From NCBI RefSeq assembly GCF_004337985.1, contig NW_021940918.1:1674001-1738000 (forward strand): a DNA stretch of 64,000 nt. Direction: 5' to 3'. Source of the DNA: Pyricularia pennisetigena (Eukaryota; Ascomycota; Sordariomycetes; Magnaporthales; Pyriculariaceae). The translations under genes and the position numbers were made by a program. The notes beneath the pieces are model-generated. The model was not told where the DNA came from and did no database searches. It saw nothing but the letters and a program-made list of their open reading frames with translations. This document shows positions 48,415-57,819 of this stretch, in pieces (the stretch's first letter is position 1; each line of letters opens with the position of its first letter).

Positions 48415-49855
48415 ATGGATCTCGCTTACGATCACATTACGGAGGAGACGCTCAAGAACGACGGCAAGCAAGCCGCCAATGACAAGGGCAAGCAGCCTGA
48501 GGATCCCAACACCCTGACCGCCGATGTCCAGGACGCCTACCGCGCTTTCTCGGCCAGCCCCTGGGGTGCCCGCATCGGCGGTTTCATCGGTGCCGTAGCC
48601 AAGCAGGTTCGAAAGACCTTTTGCATGCCACCCTCGCTCACGCGAGAGGCGGACGTTTGGTATCTTAAGGATGACAACCATCATAACATGAGTCTGACAA
48701 ATAATCCTCTTAGGGCGGTTCTGTCTACAACCAAGCCTCGCACGAGCTCTCTGCCGTGGGCCAGGATGCCACAACCGGTTTCTCCAGTCTTCGTGATACC
48801 ATAATCAACCGAACCCGCTCTTTGTCCCTCGCAACCGCGACCCCGGAAAATACCGCGACGGATGCGGGCGCCTCGGGGACTACGCGCGAGCTGACCACAG
48901 ATGAGGCCCTCAAAGAGTCGGAGACGGTCCTCTCCCGCCTCAAGATCGCCGCCGCCCAACGCCTCAAGGACATTCAAAAAGCCGAAGACGCTGCCGACGA
49001 GGCCCTCCTCAAGTTTGGCACCAACATACGTGATTTCCTGCGCGAGTCAATCAGCATTGCACCACCTACCGCTTCAGAGAGCAACAGCCAGGGAACTGGG
49101 GCGGTTTTGTTCGAGAGCAAGGATGCTCAGGGCAAACGGGTCATTCACACTTCGCGATTTGATGCCCAGCTGCATGTCATCCACACGAACCCAGAAAGCT
49201 TCTCCAAGGATCCTGCTGGAGAAGAGTATACGGCTTGGTCGGAGAAATTTGACATTGACAAGAAGACTGAAGACATCAGCGCCGATCTGAAGAAGTACCC
49301 TGAGCTGAGGACTACGATGGAGAAGCTTGTGCCAGACGAAATTCCGTACCCGGATTTCTGGAAGAGATATTATTTCCTTCGGCACAGTATTGAGACTGCA
49401 GAGGCGAGGCGCCGGGATCTGCTCAAGGGTACGTTGGATCATGCTAATGCTCCCACCATGACATTCGGGTCCGTGATATATGTACTGAACATAAATACCG
49501 TTGCACAGCCGCATCCACCGAAGAGGAAGTTGGCTGGGATGAAGACTCGGACGACGAGGAAACCCCCGCCGTTCAAACCAAGACAACAGCCACCGATGCT
49601 ACCAAAACCGAGCGTCCGGGCTCAACCAGTTCGTCGACCACCATCAACGTACCGCCCCAGCCCACACAACCCGCCACCAAGTCCAAGACCCCGGGCGACG
49701 GCCGAAAGTCAAACGAGCTCGACGTCAAATCGCAGGCAGACAGCGAAGCCAGCTACGACGTTGTCGGTGCAGCATCAGGCGTTCCCAGTCAGGCTCCGAA
49801 CAGCCCCAAGGACCCGAAGAAGGCTGACGAGAGCGATGAAGAGGACTGGGAGTGA
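48415..49855 (+). CDS. BSD-domain protein
   Basis: Exons 48415-48606, 48714-49428 and 49509-49855 give 417 residues. The N-terminal part has an amphipathic region (FSASPWGARIGGFIGAVAKQGGSVYNQASHEL when spliced, residues about 46-76). A BSD domain follows at about 200-270, with the Phe-Trp pair in PYPDFWKRYYFLRHSIETAE preceded by NPESFSKDPAGEEYTAWSEK. The C-terminus is Ser/Thr/Pro-rich, ending in acidic DESDEEDWE. Similar proteins (Dos2 and others) are annotated only as BSD-domain proteins and their role is not settled. Intron 1 has a weak GTTCGA donor, but it restores an uninterrupted KQ-GGSVYNQ junction. Confidence 0.87.
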
Positions 49856-50130
49856 TTTTCCCAAGGGGGCCGTATTCAGGCGCGGACTGAGGGTCTTGTC
49901 TGGTTATTTGGCGTTGTACGGGGCTTCGTAATTTTGTTGAGCATCGTATTTATTGGGATATTTCGTTTGCTTGCACGTTGTCGGCTGTGCGCACCAGTCG
50001 GGTATGAATGGTCATGTAGAGTGCTCTGCTGCCAAGACAGAGAACTCTGGAGGTTAAGCATGGCAACAACACTCACTCTCTAACCCTTCCTGCTGGACCC
50101 GTTTTAACTTGAAATTCAGGGAATCTCAAA

Positions 50131-50860
50131 TCACTTTTTCCTTGTGACCTTGGTGAAACCATCCTCATCGACTTCTGGGGGCGGTTTCTCCCGCTTCTCC
50201 ACGAGTGCAGGTGCTTCGTCCTCATCGTCATCGTCATCGTCGTCTCCATCCGTATCATCCCAATCCGTGTCCTGGTCGGCATCCTCAACCTTCTTGAACA
50301 CGACAGCCTTGTCCTTTTTGGCCTGCCACCTCTCGGCGAGCTTGTCCACCTCTGCGACCGAACCCTTGCAGCACTGCGTCCACAGCTGCACGATCTGCTC
50401 CGCCACGTCGTACGCCGTGTCGTCCTGCACTGCCGTCTCGAACTCCTCCATCATGATGTCAAGCAGGCGCTCCTCAACGTCCGAGACGAGGTCGTCCGGG
50501 GTTGGGAAGGGTGACTTGGCGGGCGCCGAGGACGAGACCTGGGCGTTGTTGAACTTGACGACGTCGGGGATGGTGGGGAACAGCTCGGCCACGGCGCCGG
50601 CGGTCCAGTCGCGCTTGTCGGCTGAGTCGCCGCCGCCCATGTTGTTCTGCACGGCAAACGTCATGTCCTCCCACAGATGCAGCGAGAGGGCGACGCCTCG
50701 TTCGAATGCGTTTTGGCATTCATCTAGAGATTTTTTTTTTTTACGCGGGCCCCGTTTGTTAGTTGTTTGTTGCGCTAGGTAAATGTGATTGGGATCTGAA
50801 ATCAGGGGTGCTGGGTTTTGTGCAAATACCTGGAGATTGGGAATTTGAACCTGAAGCCAT
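50131..50860 (-). CDS. TSR2: Pre-rRNA processing protein TSR2
   Basis: Exons 50830-50860 and 50131-50774 (minus) give 224 residues. Tsr2 is the chaperone that escorts ribosomal protein eS26 to the pre-40S subunit and is needed for 20S pre-rRNA processing. The core is visible: NAFERGVALSLHLWEDMTF, an ADKRDWTAGAVAELF stretch, DDLVSDVEERLLDIMMEEFE, and AYDVAEQIVQLWTQCCKGS, followed by a strongly acidic Asp/Glu region and the short conserved end DEDGFTKVTRKK. The first exon encodes only ten residues; the 55-nt intron has a GTATTT donor and a TAG acceptor. A run of 12 A (four Lys codons) lies just after the splice site, so the local frame depends on exact homopolymer length. Confidence 0.9.
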
Positions 50861-51626
50861 TTTGAAGAGATGATCTGCAGTATGAAAACAAAAATGAAGG
50901 TGGTTTTCGTAACAAAATCACACCCGGCGCAATTCGAGACTTGCTGTCTTGGAATAATAATTTGGCGGGGCAAAATTATCAAGCATGGGTCGATCCATGG
51001 TAATGCGTTGATGCAAAATTTCCCCCACCAAATCTGCGATTTCGCCCATGGGTCCGATAAGATAAGCGAGAAATGTTTGGTTGACCCTTCTTCGCCCGGC
51101 TCGTGCTTCTAGGTCTGCCAGTCTATACTACTGCTAATACGTACGTGTGCTAGAATTAGAATTGCGCCATCGAGTGTAGGAACAATGGTTACCTTGTAAC
51201 ACTTGACATCTTGAAATTGTTGTGATTATTCGATTATACTAACCATTCCTATGTTGATTCTTAATGCTGTTCTATGCCGCCACTGACTCAATGCTATCAC
51301 TAGATTTTTGTTTCTTCTTTCATTTTCTATACTGATTGTCCAGCTCACATGACGATCCCATGATACGTACAGCATTAGCTCGGTCTTTTTCTGTCGGTTG
51401 CCTGGAGTAAGTATGCTTATGCCAAGGGGCAGTATTCTTGAGCCTCGGCTCCTTTTGAAACTCAAATAATAAAAGACCAAAGACAACGCGTGCCAAGTTT
51501 TGAACGATAAAGTCGTCAGCATTGGATCGTGGTCCGATTACCATTCAAGTTCCCCCTAACACATTTAAAAATAAAAATAAAAATAAAAATAAAAATAAAA
51601 ACAATAAATACTGTATTTTACTAGTC
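50861..51626. promoter_or_regulatory. Divergent promoter region (TSR2 / DUF829 hydrolase)
   Basis: This 766-nt stretch separates divergent starts. An AAAAAT repeat (five units, 51567-51600) lies about 25 nt before the hydrolase ATG. No other gene is visible. Confidence 0.5.
51567..51600. repeat. (AAAAAT)n hexanucleotide repeat
   Basis: Five to six AAAAAT units immediately before the DUF829 gene. Simple-sequence DNA in its leader or promoter. Confidence 0.95.
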
Positions 51627-52496
51627 ATGAATTCTTCGTTAACAACGCCTCCTGGTTCCTACCAGGGGCCATTGGCTTTTATGTCCAAGCTATCTGAAAA
51701 GGTGTACCTCTATCAGCCTCCATCCACCACTGGTGTCGGCGCCTCGCCGTCGGCCGGCCACCCCAAGCTGATCATGGTCTTTGGCTGGATGGACGCGCGC
51801 GACGTACACCTGGCCAAGTACATAATCGGGCACCGGGCACTGTTCCCGAGGTCCCAGCTCCTGCTCGTCAAGGACCGCATCTACCACCACTTCCTCCCCC
51901 TACTGGCCGCGCGCGCCCTGAGGCCCGCCATCGCCGCGCTCAAGGCCGCGCAGCTGTCGGGCGACAGGACCGAGCTCCTCGTCCACGCCTTCTCCAACGG
52001 CGGGTCCGGCATGCTGGCCAACCTGTACCGGCGGCACGTGCTCCCGCCGCACGTCATGATCATGGACTCGTGCCCGGGCCAGTTCTCGTACCGGCGCACC
52101 CTGGCCGTGCTCAATGTCGGCCTGCCCTTTTGGACGCGATTGCTGCTGGCGCCCGTGTTCCACGCCTTCATCGTCTGCTACTACCTCGCCTTTTACGTCT
52201 CCCCTTGGGGCCGGAGGCGGGGCCCCTCCCTGGCCCGCAACGCCGCCGCCCACAACGACAGGTCCGTCAAGGGCGACGGCGAGAGGGCCAGGGCCTACAT
52301 TTATAGCGACGTCGACGAGTTCATTGCATCCCGCGACGTCGAGAGGCATGCCGCCCAGGCGAAGCAGATGGGTCTGCCTGTGAGGTTGGAGAAGTTTGTC
52401 GGCAGCCCCCACGTTGCTCACATGCGCACCGACGAGGATCGCTACTGGTCCATTGTGCAGGAGACATGGGATGAGGGACAGACCAGATTGGACTGA
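51627..52496 (+). CDS. DUF829 / TMEM53-like alpha/beta hydrolase (PaxU-like)
   Basis: Single exon, 289 residues, notably GC-rich. It matches the DUF829 (PF05705) family, which includes TMEM53 and PaxU-like proteins. The fold begins with KLIMVFGWMDARDVHLAKYI. The probable nucleophile Ser is in LLVHAFSNGGSGMLANLY, an acidic residue is in AYIYSDVDEFI, and the His is in GSPHVAHMRTDEDRYW, so a catalytic triad can be proposed. A hydrophobic stretch near WTRLLLAPVFHAFIVCYYLA could associate with membrane. I chose the ATG at 51627 because the upstream open frame encodes only an Asn/Lys repeat. PaxU-like genes can sit in indole-diterpene clusters, but no cluster genes flank this one. Confidence 0.88.
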   Translation: MNSSLTTPPGSYQGPLAFMSKLSEKVYLYQPPSTTGVGASPSAGHPKLIMVFGWMDARDVHLAKYIIGHRALFPRSQLLLVKDRIYHHFLPLLAARALRPAIAALKAAQLSGDRTELLVHAFSNGGSGMLANLYRRHVLPPHVMIMDSCPGQFSYRRTLAVLNVGLPFWTRLLLAPVFHAFIVCYYLAFYVSPWGRRRGPSLARNAAAHNDRSVKGDGERARAYIYSDVDEFIASRDVERHAAQAKQMGLPVRLEKFVGSPHVAHMRTDEDRYWSIVQETWDEGQTRLD

Positions 52497-53153
52497 GTCT
52501 GCTGTCCCCAAAATGTATCATGATAAATATTTACCTACTAGTAATGCGAAAGAAAGCCTATATTTGGACTGGATCCAGGGTTTTATATTTACGACACAAT
52601 CCCTTAATCCTCACAACTATGCTTCGAGTCTTTTGAGTAGGGGGTATTCAACGCATTGTGTCCGCTATTCCAATACAATAACCAACGGTGGTAGCAGTTG
52701 GACGGCTTGGACAGACCACGGGGCCTCTTGACTTGAAAATTGTTCATTAAAGAATTCAGATTGTATTCAGCTATTGGGTTTGTATTGTTTATCTTTTGCA
52801 AAAGCCCGAGTCCCATCCAGTTCTTGCACCTTTTATCAAATCTTATTCCAGCTGATGCGCTACCAGACCAAGCGCGCGATGTAGTATGGTCAGTTTGGTT
52901 GTCTTCGGTTCTCTTGTCCGCTACTTTGTTTTGAGAACAAGCAAAGAAAACAAGCCACTATAAAGCCATGAATATGCAATCCAAACCCATAGAAACTTAT
53001 GATAAACCATCAAACTGTGCTGATAGCCACCATCTGTCCAAGGCCGCCACCTATTACAGAAACCCCGCTCATCTTCCTTGAGCAATTGCACATTCTAAAA
53101 TACTGTGAATGTCTCGCGGCTCTTGCCCTTGGGGCTTTTCTCAAGCAACTTTC
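52497..53153. other. Convergent 3' flanks (DUF829 hydrolase / Ama1-like)
   Basis: About 660 nt between convergent stops. No gene, RNA or repeat stands out. Confidence 0.5.
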
Positions 53154-55858
53154 TCAACGGATAACATCACCCTCCTTTGTGATGCCCTCGAGCGACTCGA
53201 GAATATCACTGCCCCCGAGCATGCCGACTCCTCCAGTAGTGGGTCGTTTATCGGCTGGCCATACTTCGTAGAACTTCACACTCTCATCGCTGGCTGCAAC
53301 GACTATGCATCCGTCCTTTCCCCCATTGGGACCGTCCCCACTTGATACCGAGGGCCTTGTCGCAGTCTCACGACCTTTTCCGGATGAAGGACTCGCAAGC
53401 GGTTCCCTTGGGTATGGAATCGCATACAAGGCCCGATGTTCGCCTTCCCATGGGATTGCAGCAACCTGTTTGCAAGAAGGCCAAGAGAAAATTGCAATGC
53501 GAAAAGGGTGTTCGGGCTGAGCGTAACCAAAAGTAGCCGCAATTTCTCTCCGTGTTGTGCTCCAAATCAGACTAGTTACTTGAGAAGCCACAGCTATTGT
53601 GGCCAGTGCTGCACCGGACGTAGTGTGGAAAAAGTGTATGCACTTGTCGTTAGAGCCACCGCCCGTGGCCACAAGGCCCTCTTGCCACGGGCAAAATGCA
53701 ATCGCCTTGACGGCGGCGCCGTGAGCCCAGCGCTGTTTGGCCGAGTCCAGCCGTAGGCGGTTGGCAATCAGCGGGTGGCGTGCCGCGAGGTCGTCTTCCT
53801 CGTCGTCGGAGTCGTCAGGGAGCTCGAGATCTTCGAGGCTGAAACTCGGGTCGGTAACGTCCACCATCCTGCCCTCCCTACCCAGAACCATGGGGTCAGG
53901 TGCCGATTCGAGCACCTTCGCTGTGTCAAATAGACAGCACATGTTATCATTGCCACCTGAGGCAAACATGCTGCCCGATATGGACCAAGAAAGTCCACAT
54001 ATCTGCTGCAGATGGACGCTGATCATATGCACCCACCGGGCCTCTCCCTTCCAGTTGTCTCTTGCCACCTCCCAGTCTGCCGGCCATTCCACAATGTAGT
54101 AGTAAATATTCCCGGCTTCGTCTCCGACAAGGAGATCCTCAGTATCGACCTGAACACCAGGATTGTTGGGGTTTCTGGAGGCGCGCCTTGTGCACACTGG
54201 CTTCTAGCTAATGCATGCAATCGGGTAAGGCCTAGGCAGTTGGATGCGAGGCTTGCCTTCGCGAAGGGATATGAGGGAAAGGACTTTGTTAGATCTTCCG
54301 TATGCCAGAATATCTTTTCCTCCGTTGGTTGACGAGAATGCGATTGATGTGATCCAACTCGCATCACGAGGTCCATCATCCAGGAGGCGGACTCCAGTGC
54401 CCTCTGACCAGCTGTAAAGAAAGCCGCCAAGCCCTACAGCGAGGGTATGGGCGTTGTATGAGTAGGCCAGAACCGAGCAGTAAAAGTCGTCACGAAGGCG
54501 AGGGGCATCAAGAACTCTGGAGTTTGAGTTAGCAGTCTATCTATAGAGCTTTTATTTTTAGAGATTCTGCATACTTGAAGGGCGAAACAGGCAATATTCT
54601 GGTGCTGTTATCGACTGTTGTTGAGCCTGCGGCATGTTAGTGGATAGACAATTGCAGTGGTTGGCCCTTGACTAAGTCGCAGGCTTAGCATACAGTGTAT
54701 TCATTAGGATATCATTGGCTTACTGAGGAGTTTTGCGTTATTTATCCACTGGGTTCCGTTCCAATATGTCTTGTTTTGCAGGGCCTTGCGCTTAACTGCT
54801 GCAGTGTGGCATCTGGATGCCGTTGGTCTGTTTAGCGGTTCGAAATCGAGAACACGCAGAGCGCGATCAATCTCTAGAGCAGCAGCCAGCCTTCCTTCAT
54901 GCTTCTCAAGCTCCTCCTCCGGTTTGGGCCTGATTGTAGAAAATGTAGTGGTGAACAAGCGGGCAGTCGTCCCGCTCTGTGCGAGATGACCCCGGCCATC
55001 GTCAATGGCAAGGCTGGCAGCGCCAGTTGGGGAATCTGGGGCGATGCCACTAACCGTCCAGACAGAGCCTTGGCTGACTTGACGATTATTCTGGATGTTG
55101 ATATCGCTGCTGGCTGGGGTGATAGAGCCTAAGACAGTCCTAGCGCCTGTTCTGGCTGCGGCTCGAGTCCCAGACGCAGAGATGGAGCGGAATTCATGCG
55201 CCATAGGAGCGGTCCGACGAGGGACAAAGCAAAAAGCATCGGGGGTGGCGCGCTCGTGGCGGAGCAGCTTCTCGGTCGGCGACAGTTGCAGAAGACTTTT
55301 GGTGGTTTTGAATTTCTCAGATGTAGGAGTGGATTGATTTCTGCTGGGCACGAAGCGATCAGCGTGCCGAGGAGAGGTTCTCGCCGAGGCTCGAGGGACA
55401 GTAGTGTCAGAGTTGCGACTCAAGTTAAGTGAGTTTTGATCCATTGAGAATGTGCCTAGAAGAGACGGGCGGGTGCGAGCGCGTGTTGAAGCCCGAGGCA
55501 AGGTTGCAGACTTCTTGAATGCCGGTGGCTTTGGGACCTCAGGAGGCTCCGGATCCGAAAACATGTCGATCTCCTCATCTTCATCCTCGGAAAAGTCCAT
55601 ATCATCATGGTCGTCGCTGTTAAGTGACCCGGAACCATCGTATAAGTCTGACAAGTCAAGCAATAGGAGGGAAGGCCTGGGTACTGTAGCCAGCTGTTCG
55701 CTGCAGGTCGACGGTGTAAGATTGACTTCGGAGCCATATCCGGAATCACGCGGCGTTGATTGGAAAGACCGAGGGACCAGTCGCTTTAGAGCTTCCGGAC
55801 TGCTGCATGAGCGGCGTGTTGGGCACCGGGCCAGATGGCGTGGTTGTTCGAGTTTCAT
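53154..55858 (-). CDS. AMA1: Ama1-like APC/C activator (Cdc20/Fizzy family) with in-frame TAG
   Basis: Exons 54724-55858, 54575-54626 and 53154-54516 (minus) form 850 codons (849 positions plus the terminator); codon 500 (54204-54206) is TAG. The disordered N-terminus carries an acidic stretch (about 85-101) and the C-box DRFVPSR (167-173) used by APC/C activators. From about 390 there is a WD40 propeller: VLDAPRLRDDFYCSVLAYS, GVRLLDDGPRDASWITSIAF, then IACIS-TAG-KPV where the family has Trp, then TEDLLVGDEAGNIYYY, QQICGLSWSISGSMFASGGN and others. The protein ends GDVIR, keeping the Ile-Arg tail that docks on the APC/C. Ama1 is the meiosis/ascospore-specific activator. Without recoding, translation stops at 499 residues, losing most of the propeller and the tail. 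The intact downstream frame argues against simple decay. The N-terminal start (55858) is the least certain point. Confidence 0.87.
54188..54220 (-). promoter_or_regulatory. Predicted mRNA hairpin holding the in-frame TAG (possible A-to-I editing site)
   Basis: On the mRNA sense, the 33 nt around the TAG can fold on themselves. An outer stem pairs UUG with CAA. A 2x2 internal loop follows, then UGCA pairs with UGUG (two G-U pairs), then UU with AG, then one mismatch and GCU with AGC. The apical loop is A-G-A. The first loop base is the A of UAG (plus-strand T at 54205), and its 5' neighbour is U. Fungal sexual-stage A-to-I editing is reported to prefer A with a 5' U in hairpin loops. The structure was drawn by hand and no energy was computed. 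Confidence 0.5.
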
Positions 55859-56488
55859 CGCTGGGTGTGTGCTTAGCGGTTGTACACTTTGGGGTTGACG
55901 CCAGCATGGATCGGCTGGCCTTGAAGATTATGCAACGAGTGACAAAAGGCAAGCGGTAGAAGAAGTCAAGAGATACAGCAAGAAGAATACTTCAAGGTGT
56001 GCTGCCTTGATATGATCGACTACCCTCGCCTGAATGATATCTTACCTAACTTGTCTGGATGGAGGCGCTCCTGGGTGCGATAAGTAGCTGATGAAATGCT
56101 AACAAATACTGACAGGAACGTTTTCTAGGGAAAACAAGGGCTGTAGTATTAGGGTTGTTTGCAGGAAGGCGGAAAGGGAGGGAGCCTAATGGAATCCTTA
56201 AGAACAGGAACGACAATGCCAAAGAGTCCTATTGTTGTCAATAGGGATAATGTATCGTGCCGATGGGAGATACCTGGGAAGGTCGGGGCAGTTGGTGGAA
56301 ATCGCAAGGCAAAGAATCCAGAGACAGCACGCAATGCCGCGATTTGGAGAGAAGCGTAACAAGCCCGTCATGCTGTTGAAAAGGAAGGCACTATGAATAA
56401 ACCTTGCCATATATACCCCTAACTTATGTGGGAAACCGTCAAACCCCAAAAGAGGCAAGTACATTCCAGGTGATGGATGTCATGTGGA

Positions 56489-56570
56489 GTTGTTTTTTTT
56501 ATTTTTTTTTATTTTTTTATTTTTTTATTTTTTTTTTTATTTTTTTATTTTTTTTTTTATTTTTTTTTTA
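56489..56570. repeat. T7-10/A low-complexity tract
   Basis: About 80 nt made of T runs of 7-10 broken by single A residues on the plus strand, in noncoding DNA upstream of the acetyltransferase gene. Confidence 0.95.
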
Positions 56571-56786
56571 GGGCAGGTAGGCACATTCAAGTTCTTCAAT
56601 GCTATCATAATAGCCCTTACACCAACAAGATGGCACGACTATCATCACTAGGAGATAAGTAAGGTAGCTGACCTGGAGAAATGAAATAGGTTGGCGGGTA
56701 CAGCTCAAGTGAGGTAGTATGTCAGCTTGGGCTAGTCAGATATGATTGACTCACAAAATAAAGGCCAAATCGGGATAGCTGAGGGG

Positions 56787-56793
56787 TATAAAG
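56787..56793 (+). promoter_or_regulatory. TATA box of the acetyltransferase gene
   Basis: TATAAAG about 105 nt before the ATG, in a normal position for a fungal core promoter with a short leader. It is one of the few clear TATA boxes in the window. Confidence 0.45.
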
Positions 56794-56897
56794 ATAATGA
56801 CAGTTTTAGTTAACATGGACGAGGGAGTCAACTTTCTTCAATTGTTATCCCAAAAGCAAACAATAAAAAGAAAGAAGAGCCATAGAATACCTTCAAA

Positions 56898-57425
56898 ATG
56901 TATCCGAAACCAACTCTTACTTTGACTACTTGCCAAATCAGACGCTACTGCGACGAGGACATCGACTCACTCAGTCGTGCAGCGAACAACCCACTAATAG
57001 CCAAGTGGATGCGAAATACTTTCCCTTCACCTTACACCAGCGAAGATGCCAAGAAATGGATATCTGAACTGGCCTCGCCCTACGACTTTGCCATTTGCAC
57101 ACCCGATGGTTCGACATTGGTGGGTGGTGTTGGTTTGAAGAAGCGAAGCGATATATACCATCGCACTATGGAAATCGGGTATTGGGTCGGAGAGGAACAC
57201 TGGGGAAAAGGCATAGCAACTGAGGTTGTCCAAGCCTTTGCGGGGTGGGCCTTTAAGGAGTATGAGAGTCTGCTACGGCTCGAAGCTGAGGTGTTCGAAG
57301 GCAATTCAGGGAGCTGCCGGGTCTTGGAGAAGGCAGGGTTTAAGTTTGAGGGGAAACACGAGATGGCAGTTGAAAAAGACGGAGTCGTGCTAGCTACTTT
57401 AACATATGGCAGAGTCAAGGGCTAG
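56898..57425 (+). CDS. GNAT-family N-acetyltransferase (RimJ/RimL-like)
   Basis: Single exon, 175 residues, the size of a single GNAT domain. It starts with the typical substrate-side part (QIRRYCDEDIDSLSRAANNP), followed by MEIGYWVGEEHWGKGIATE, where the WGKGIATE segment is the acetyl-CoA pyrophosphate loop (motif A, Q/RxxGxG/A). LEAEVFEGNSGSCRVLEKAG is motif B with the conserved Asn and the AGF end. The family acetylates amino groups of small molecules or protein N-termini; the substrate is not deducible. No targeting sequence is seen. Confidence 0.92.
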   Translation: MYPKPTLTLTTCQIRRYCDEDIDSLSRAANNPLIAKWMRNTFPSPYTSEDAKKWISELASPYDFAICTPDGSTLVGGVGLKKRSDIYHRTMEIGYWVGEEHWGKGIATEVVQAFAGWAFKEYESLLRLEAEVFEGNSGSCRVLEKAGFKFEGKHEMAVEKDGVVLATLTYGRVKG

Positions 57426-57819
57426 AGTAGCTGCTATTTGCGCTAGTGGTGACCAATCAAAACAAGAAGATGACGCTGTCTGGTTGATAAGGGGGAAATT
57501 ACTTTGCTGTTAATCACGGATGAGTGTTCAATGTTGGTTGTGTTTTACAATACCAACCCCTCCTCCAAGGCTACCTCTATCACGTGGGAAGGAAGACTGG
57601 GATATAGCTGGCATGTGGTGCGGGGCGCGTTAGGTTGTGGATGAAGTCACTTCCAGATAGGATCTGCCTGCCAAGTAGATCGGACACGACTGATTCACAG
57701 ATATAATTCTGTCACCGGTTGTTCGCTATAGAACTGTTTGTGGTTTTTGGGCAACCATCTTTAAAGAAAAGCAGGCAGGCAAACTTCAGCTCGGTGGAAA
57801 TTTTGCGACGTTGCCCACC
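57426..57819. other. Short intergenic region before BET4
   Basis: About 390 nt containing the acetyltransferase 3' UTR and the BET4 promoter. No gene is seen. Confidence 0.5.

Larger units (their letters stand above)
55859..56897. other. Intergenic region between Ama1-like and GNAT genes
   Basis: About 1 kb between divergent starts, so it holds both promoters. A T-rich low-complexity stretch (T7-T10 blocks separated by single A) lies at 56489-56570. A TATAAAG box (56787-56793) lies upstream of the acetyltransferase. No gene is seen. Confidence 0.55.

Noticed and set aside
50144..50782. 212-codon plus-strand Ser-rich frame opposite TSR2
   Set aside because: Reverse reading of the Asp/Glu-rich TSR2 tail gives poly-Ser; not a gene.
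54704..54723. Reading the first AMA1 exon through to the stop at 54704 as a complete gene
   Set aside because: A strong GTAAGC donor precedes that stop and the next exons continue the propeller in frame, so the stop is intronic.
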